Source: Bradyrhizobium guangzhouense (GTDB lineage Bacteria > Pseudomonadota > Alphaproteobacteria > Rhizobiales > Xanthobacteraceae). From it: a stretch of DNA of 64,000 bases. Positions 61,938 to 64,000 of the stretch are shown piece after piece. Position 1 is the stretch's first letter. Each line of letters opens with the position of its first letter. The notes under the pieces were generated by a model. The model had not been told where the DNA came from. It saw nothing but the letters and a program-made list of their open reading frames with translations, and made no database searches. The translations under genes and the position numbers were made by a program. The stretch lies in NCBI RefSeq assembly GCF_004114955.1, contig NZ_CP030053.1, positions 3,968,001 through 4,032,000 of the forward strand. Reading direction: 5' to 3'.

Positions 61938-62822
61938 ATGCGTGTATTCGTTACTGGCGCCACCGGCTTCGTCGGATCCGCCGTCGTTGCCGACCTGATC
62001 GCCGCCGGCCACAGCGTCACTGGCCTCGCTCGCTCTAATGCGGGTGCCGCCGCCCTCGCTGCGATGGGCGCCAAGGTCCATCGTGGCTCACTGGAGGACC
62101 ACGCGTCGTTACGCAGCGGCGCGGCCGCTTCCGATGGCGTCCTGCATCTCGGCTTCAACCACGATTTCTCCAAATTCGCCGAGAATTGCGAGCTCGACCG
62201 CCGCGCCATCCTGGCGCTCGGCGAGGAGATCAAAGGCTCCACGCGTCCGCTCATCGTCACCTCAGGCGTGGCGCTGCTTGCGCCTGGACGTCTTGCAACC
62301 GAGGACGACGCAGCCGCTCGCCACTTTCCACGTGTCTCGGAAGCAAGCGCCGAAGACCTTGCGGAGCAAGGTGTCCGTGCCGGCATCGTGCGGCTGCCGC
62401 CGACCACCCATGGCGAAGGCGACCACGGCTTTGTGCCGCGGCTGATCGCGATCGCGCGCGAGAAACGCGCAGCCGCCTATATCGGCGAGGGTAACAACCG
62501 CTGGCCCGCTGCGCACCGCATCGATGCTGCCCGCGTCTATCGCCTTGCGCTCGAGCAAGGCGCATCCGCTCGTCGCTACCATGCGATCGCCGAGGAAGGC
62601 GTGCCCTTCAAGGCGATTGCCGAGGTGATCGGCAAGAGGCTCGGAGTGCCCGTCGTTTCGAAATTGCCTGATGAAGCCGAGGCGCATTTCGGCTGGTTCG
62701 CGCGCTTTGCGGCCGTCGACGTCCCGACATCGAGCGCCAAGACGCGCGCGGCTCTCGGCTGGGTGCCGAAAGAAAAAGGGCTGATCGAGGATCTCGACCA
62801 GCCCTGTTACTTCGAGGTTTAA
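61938..62822 (+). CDS. NAD-dependent epimerase/dehydratase-type SDR
   Basis: A 294-residue atypical (extended-like) [23 protein letters not shown] is the cofactor motif, LHLGFNHDF and [18 protein letters not shown] are family blocks, and the C-terminal half resembles NAD(P)-binding proteins of the YeeF/YbjT-like group ([20 protein letters not shown]). The usual Tyr-x-x-x-Lys motif is not evident, so activity may be atypical. The gene is divergent from the XRE/MmyB-like regulator and is its likely target. Confidence 0.86.
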   Translation: MRVFVTGATGFVGSAVVADLIAAGHSVTGLARSNAGAAALAAMGAKVHRGSLEDHASLRSGAAASDGVLHLGFNHDFSKFAENCELDRRAILALGEEIKGSTRPLIVTSGVALLAPGRLATEDDAAARHFPRVSEASAEDLAEQGVRAGIVRLPPTTHGEGDHGFVPRLIAIAREKRAAAYIGEGNNRWPAAHRIDAARVYRLALEQGASARRYHAIAEEGVPFKAIAEVIGKRLGVPVVSKLPDEAEAHFGWFARFAAVDVPTSSAKTRAALGWVPKEKGLIEDLDQPCYFEV

Positions 62823-62848
62823 CGGCGCACCGCGCCGTCAAATCCGTC

Positions 62849-64000
62849 TTAGTCCGTCGTGACGGCGGTTTCCATGTCGGTCGGATCGATCTGCTGGGCC
62901 AGCCGCGCAGTCAGCTTGTCGCGATCGAGCTCGCCCTCCCACCAGGCGACGATCACGCAGGCGACGCCGTTGCCGCACAGATTGGTCAGCGCACGGCACT
63001 CGCTCATGAACTTGTCGATGCCGAGCACGATCGCCATGCCTGGCACGAGGCGCGGATCGACCACCGCGAGCGTCGCCGCCAGCGTGATGAAGCCCGCACC
63101 GGTGATGCCGGAAGCGCCCTTCGAGGTCAGCATCGCCACGACCAGGATCGTGAGCTGCTGGCTGAAGGTGAGGTCGTAGCCGAGCGCCTGCGCGATGAAC
63201 AGCGTCGCCAGCGTCATGTAGATGTTGGTGCCGTCGAGATTGAACGAATAGCCCGTGGGCACCACGAGGCCGACCACCGACTTCGAGCAGCCGAGCCGCT
63301 CCAGCTTCTCCATCAAGGTCGGCAGCGCGCTTTCGGAGGACGAGGTACCGAGCACGATCAACAGTTCGTCCTTGATATAGGCCAGGAACTTGAAGATCGA
63401 GAAGCCCGCGATCCGCGCGATGATGCCCAGCACGACGAACACGAACAGCGCGGCGGTCAGGTAGAAAGTCGCGATCAGGCCCATCAGGTTTAGGATCGCG
63501 CCCGTGCCGAACTTGCCGATGGTGAAGGCCATCGCGCCGAACGCACCCAATGGCGCTGCGCGCATCACGATGGAGATGACGCCGAACACCGCGTGCGCGG
63601 CATCGTCGATGAAGCTGCGGATCACATGGCCGCGCTCGCCGAGCCCCATGATGGCGAAGCCGAACAGCACCGAGAACAGCAGCACCTGCAGGATCTCGCC
63701 TTGCGCGAAGGCGCCGACCACCGTGTCGGGAATGATATGCAGGATGAAGTCGACCGACTTCTGCGCTTCCGCCTGCTTGGCGAAGTTGGCAACGGCATTG
63801 GCATTGGCGGCCGCACTGCCGAAGCCGGCGCCCGGTTTGATGACGTTGCCGATGATGAGGCCGATGATCAGTGCGAATGTCGAGACGACCTCGAAATAGA
63901 CCAGCGCCTTGACACCGATGCGCCCGACCTTCTTGGCGTCCTGGATGTGCGCGATGCCCGACACAACGGTGCAGAAGATGATCGGGGCGATCACCATCTT
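62849..64000 (-). CDS. dctA: C4-dicarboxylate/cation symporter DctA (partial, N-terminus outside window)
   Basis: A sodium- or proton-coupled carrier for succinate, malate and fumarate (DAACS family); in rhizobia it feeds bacteroids during nitrogen fixation. The visible 384 residues include the signature loop [19 protein letters not shown], the [20 protein letters not shown] segment and [19 protein letters not shown], which hold the substrate and cation sites. It ends with [13 protein letters not shown], typical of DctA. Glutamate carriers (GltP) are the next best alternative. Start lies beyond base 64000. Confidence 0.92.
   Translation of the reverse strand, partial: KMVIAPIIFCTVVSGIAHIQDAKKVGRIGVKALVYFEVVSTFALIIGLIIGNVIKPGAGFGSAAANANAVANFAKQAEAQKSVDFILHIIPDTVVGAFAQGEILQVLLFSVLFGFAIMGLGERGHVIRSFIDDAAHAVFGVISIVMRAAPLGAFGAMAFTIGKFGTGAILNLMGLIATFYLTAALFVFVVLGIIARIAGFSIFKFLAYIKDELLIVLGTSSSESALPTLMEKLERLGCSKSVVGLVVPTGYSFNLDGTNIYMTLATLFIAQALGYDLTFSQQLTILVVAMLTSKGASGITGAGFITLAATLAVVDPRLVPGMAIVLGIDKFMSECRALTNLCGNGVACVIVAWWEGELDRDKLTARLAQQIDPTDMETAVTTD

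Overview
The window is an ordinary-looking piece of a high-GC alphaproteobacterial chromosome, most likely Bradyrhizobium or a close relative. I infer this from the gene content and order: a SUF operon that starts with an extra NifS-type cysteine desulfurase, two Omp25/31-like barrels sharing the ADLAARPY start, the rne / amidase / mrcA / prfB block, class I phaC, and short palindromic intergenic units of the rhizobial type. No database search was possible. I found no tRNA, rRNA, prophage, insertion sequence or CRISPR array. Two genes run off the edges: homoserine dehydrogenase on the left and a DctA-type carrier on the right.

Layout. 1-7 kb: aminotransferase and hom, a small lipoprotein, phaC, a MAPEG protein, then a paiB-like gene overlapping argC. 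This last pair is preceded by a strong promoter and a 25-codon leader ORF with five consecutive Arg codons, the most interesting signal I found. 7-17 kb: dedA, parE, two outer-membrane barrels, an SDR, a flavin monooxygenase, a secreted caspase-like protein and an AraC regulator. 18-22 kb: an RhlE-type helicase, a diguanylate cyclase, a frameshifted fabA copy and a TfoX-N protein with a histone-like tail. 22-29 kb: the SUF operon on the minus strand, in the order desulfurase-sufB-sufC-sufD-sufS-sufT-sufA. 29-38 kb: an acyltransferase with a divergent membrane LytTR regulator, a hydrolase with a DUF1697 gene, a GST gene under three ATGCA-N2-TGCAT palindromes, anmK, tyrS, an MFS carrier and DoxX.

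38-56 kb is envelope and RNA metabolism: a 1241-residue AsmA/DUF3971-type protein, a Bcp peroxiredoxin with a lysine-rich tail, an M23 peptidase, a branched-chain-type binding protein, a 3-hydroxyisobutyrate-dehydrogenase-like gene, prfB with the classic programmed +1 frameshift, mrcA, a periplasmic amidase, and rne with a 77-residue insert holding 36 histidines. 56-64 kb is a catabolic cluster (XRE-cupin regulator, amidase, MFS carrier, D-amino-acid-oxidase-like flavoprotein), an XRE/MmyB-type regulator divergent from an epimerase-like SDR, and dctA.

Most genes are housekeeping. The parts that looked worth extra attention are regulatory: the Arg leader, operator palindromes, RBS-sequestering and intercistronic hairpins, and the two odd low-complexity protein segments.
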